DNA of 61,946 bases, taken from Actinomycetes bacterium. GTDB taxonomy: Bacteria; Actinomycetota; Acidimicrobiia; Acidimicrobiales; GCA-2861595. The position numbers and the translations under genes are program-made. The notes beneath the pieces are model-generated. The model saw only the letters and a program-made list of their open reading frames with translations, ran no database searches and had not been told where the DNA came from. This document shows, in pieces, positions 61,930 through 61,946 of the stretch (the stretch's first letter is position 1; every line of letters begins with the position of its first letter). The stretch is from NCBI GenBank assembly GCA_023264975.1, contig JAHFUS010000013.1:1-61946 (forward strand), written 5' to 3'.

Positions 61930-61946
61930 GAAAGACGGCGGTTAGC

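Overview
The window is a very GC-rich chromosomal segment, dense in genes on both strands. GTG and TTG starts are common, many starts sit a few bases after a -10-like box (leaderless style), and 4-bp stop/start overlaps are frequent. The gene set points to an actinobacterium, and my best guess is class Acidimicrobiia: SufU-type Fe-S assembly with a Rieske ferredoxin, a CTC-type L25, a MazG with a YabN-like N-terminus, a stand-alone LigD-type polymerase domain and PilT. The class assignment is inference from gene content; no rRNA gene is present.

Layout. 0-2.1 kb: start of a TadE-like pilus/secretion gene, a MerR/IS3-OrfA fusion, and a PadR regulator divergent from a methyltransferase across a large operator. 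3-9.5 kb (minus): acuC, corA, uppP, pmbA and tldD, a lipoprotein. 9.5-18.3 kb: flippase-like and PAP2 membrane proteins, polyprenyl synthase, LigD-type polymerase, thiS-thiE, hydrolases, a nitroreductase and a structured leader/RNA locus (16.35-16.6 kb). 18.4-20.5 kb: a glycogen-debranching-like enzyme. 20.6-23.3 kb: sufC1-sufS-sufU-ferredoxin. 23.4-26.9 kb: MFS exporter, L,D-transpeptidase, TetR regulator. 27.1-32.9 kb (minus): sufB, two unknowns, sufD, Rieske ferredoxin, sufC2. 33-37.5 kb: oligopeptidase B and a membrane GGDEF protein. 37.6-41.4 kb (minus): TasA-like protein, SipW-like signal peptidase, FN3 protein, and an FtsH-like protease. 41.4-47.8 kb: sugar epimerase, MauE-like protein, flavin reductase, pilT, an Asp-box protein, a glycosyltransferase. 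48-53.3 kb: a scarred accessory stretch with an FAD oxidoreductase, a Fic protein, gene remnants and tRNA-Arg(CCU). 53.4-61.9 kb (plus): rplY, pth, polysaccharide deacetylase, mfd, a PpiC-type lipoprotein, mazG.

How the genes work together. The two suf clusters together encode a full SUF system (B, C, D, S, U and two ferredoxins) but are 4 kb apart and on opposite strands. Each has its own SufC, and both have the same 20-base motif at the lead promoter, so they are probably co-regulated. The TasA-like/SipW/FN3 trio looks like a self-contained module for a fibrous surface matrix. UppP, the deacetylase, the L,D-transpeptidase and the PAP2 and flippase-like proteins serve the envelope. PilT and the TadE-like fragment suggest type IV pili.

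The most unusual loci are: a hairpin that buries a 24-nt complement of the 16S 3' end (16.5 kb); the shared suf promoter motif and split, SufC-duplicated suf system; the SipW/TasA/FN3 module; a fic gene whose 15-bp dyad carries a Shine-Dalgarno sequence in each arm; and three genes (sufD, pth, a GT2) that seem to lack a canonical start codon.
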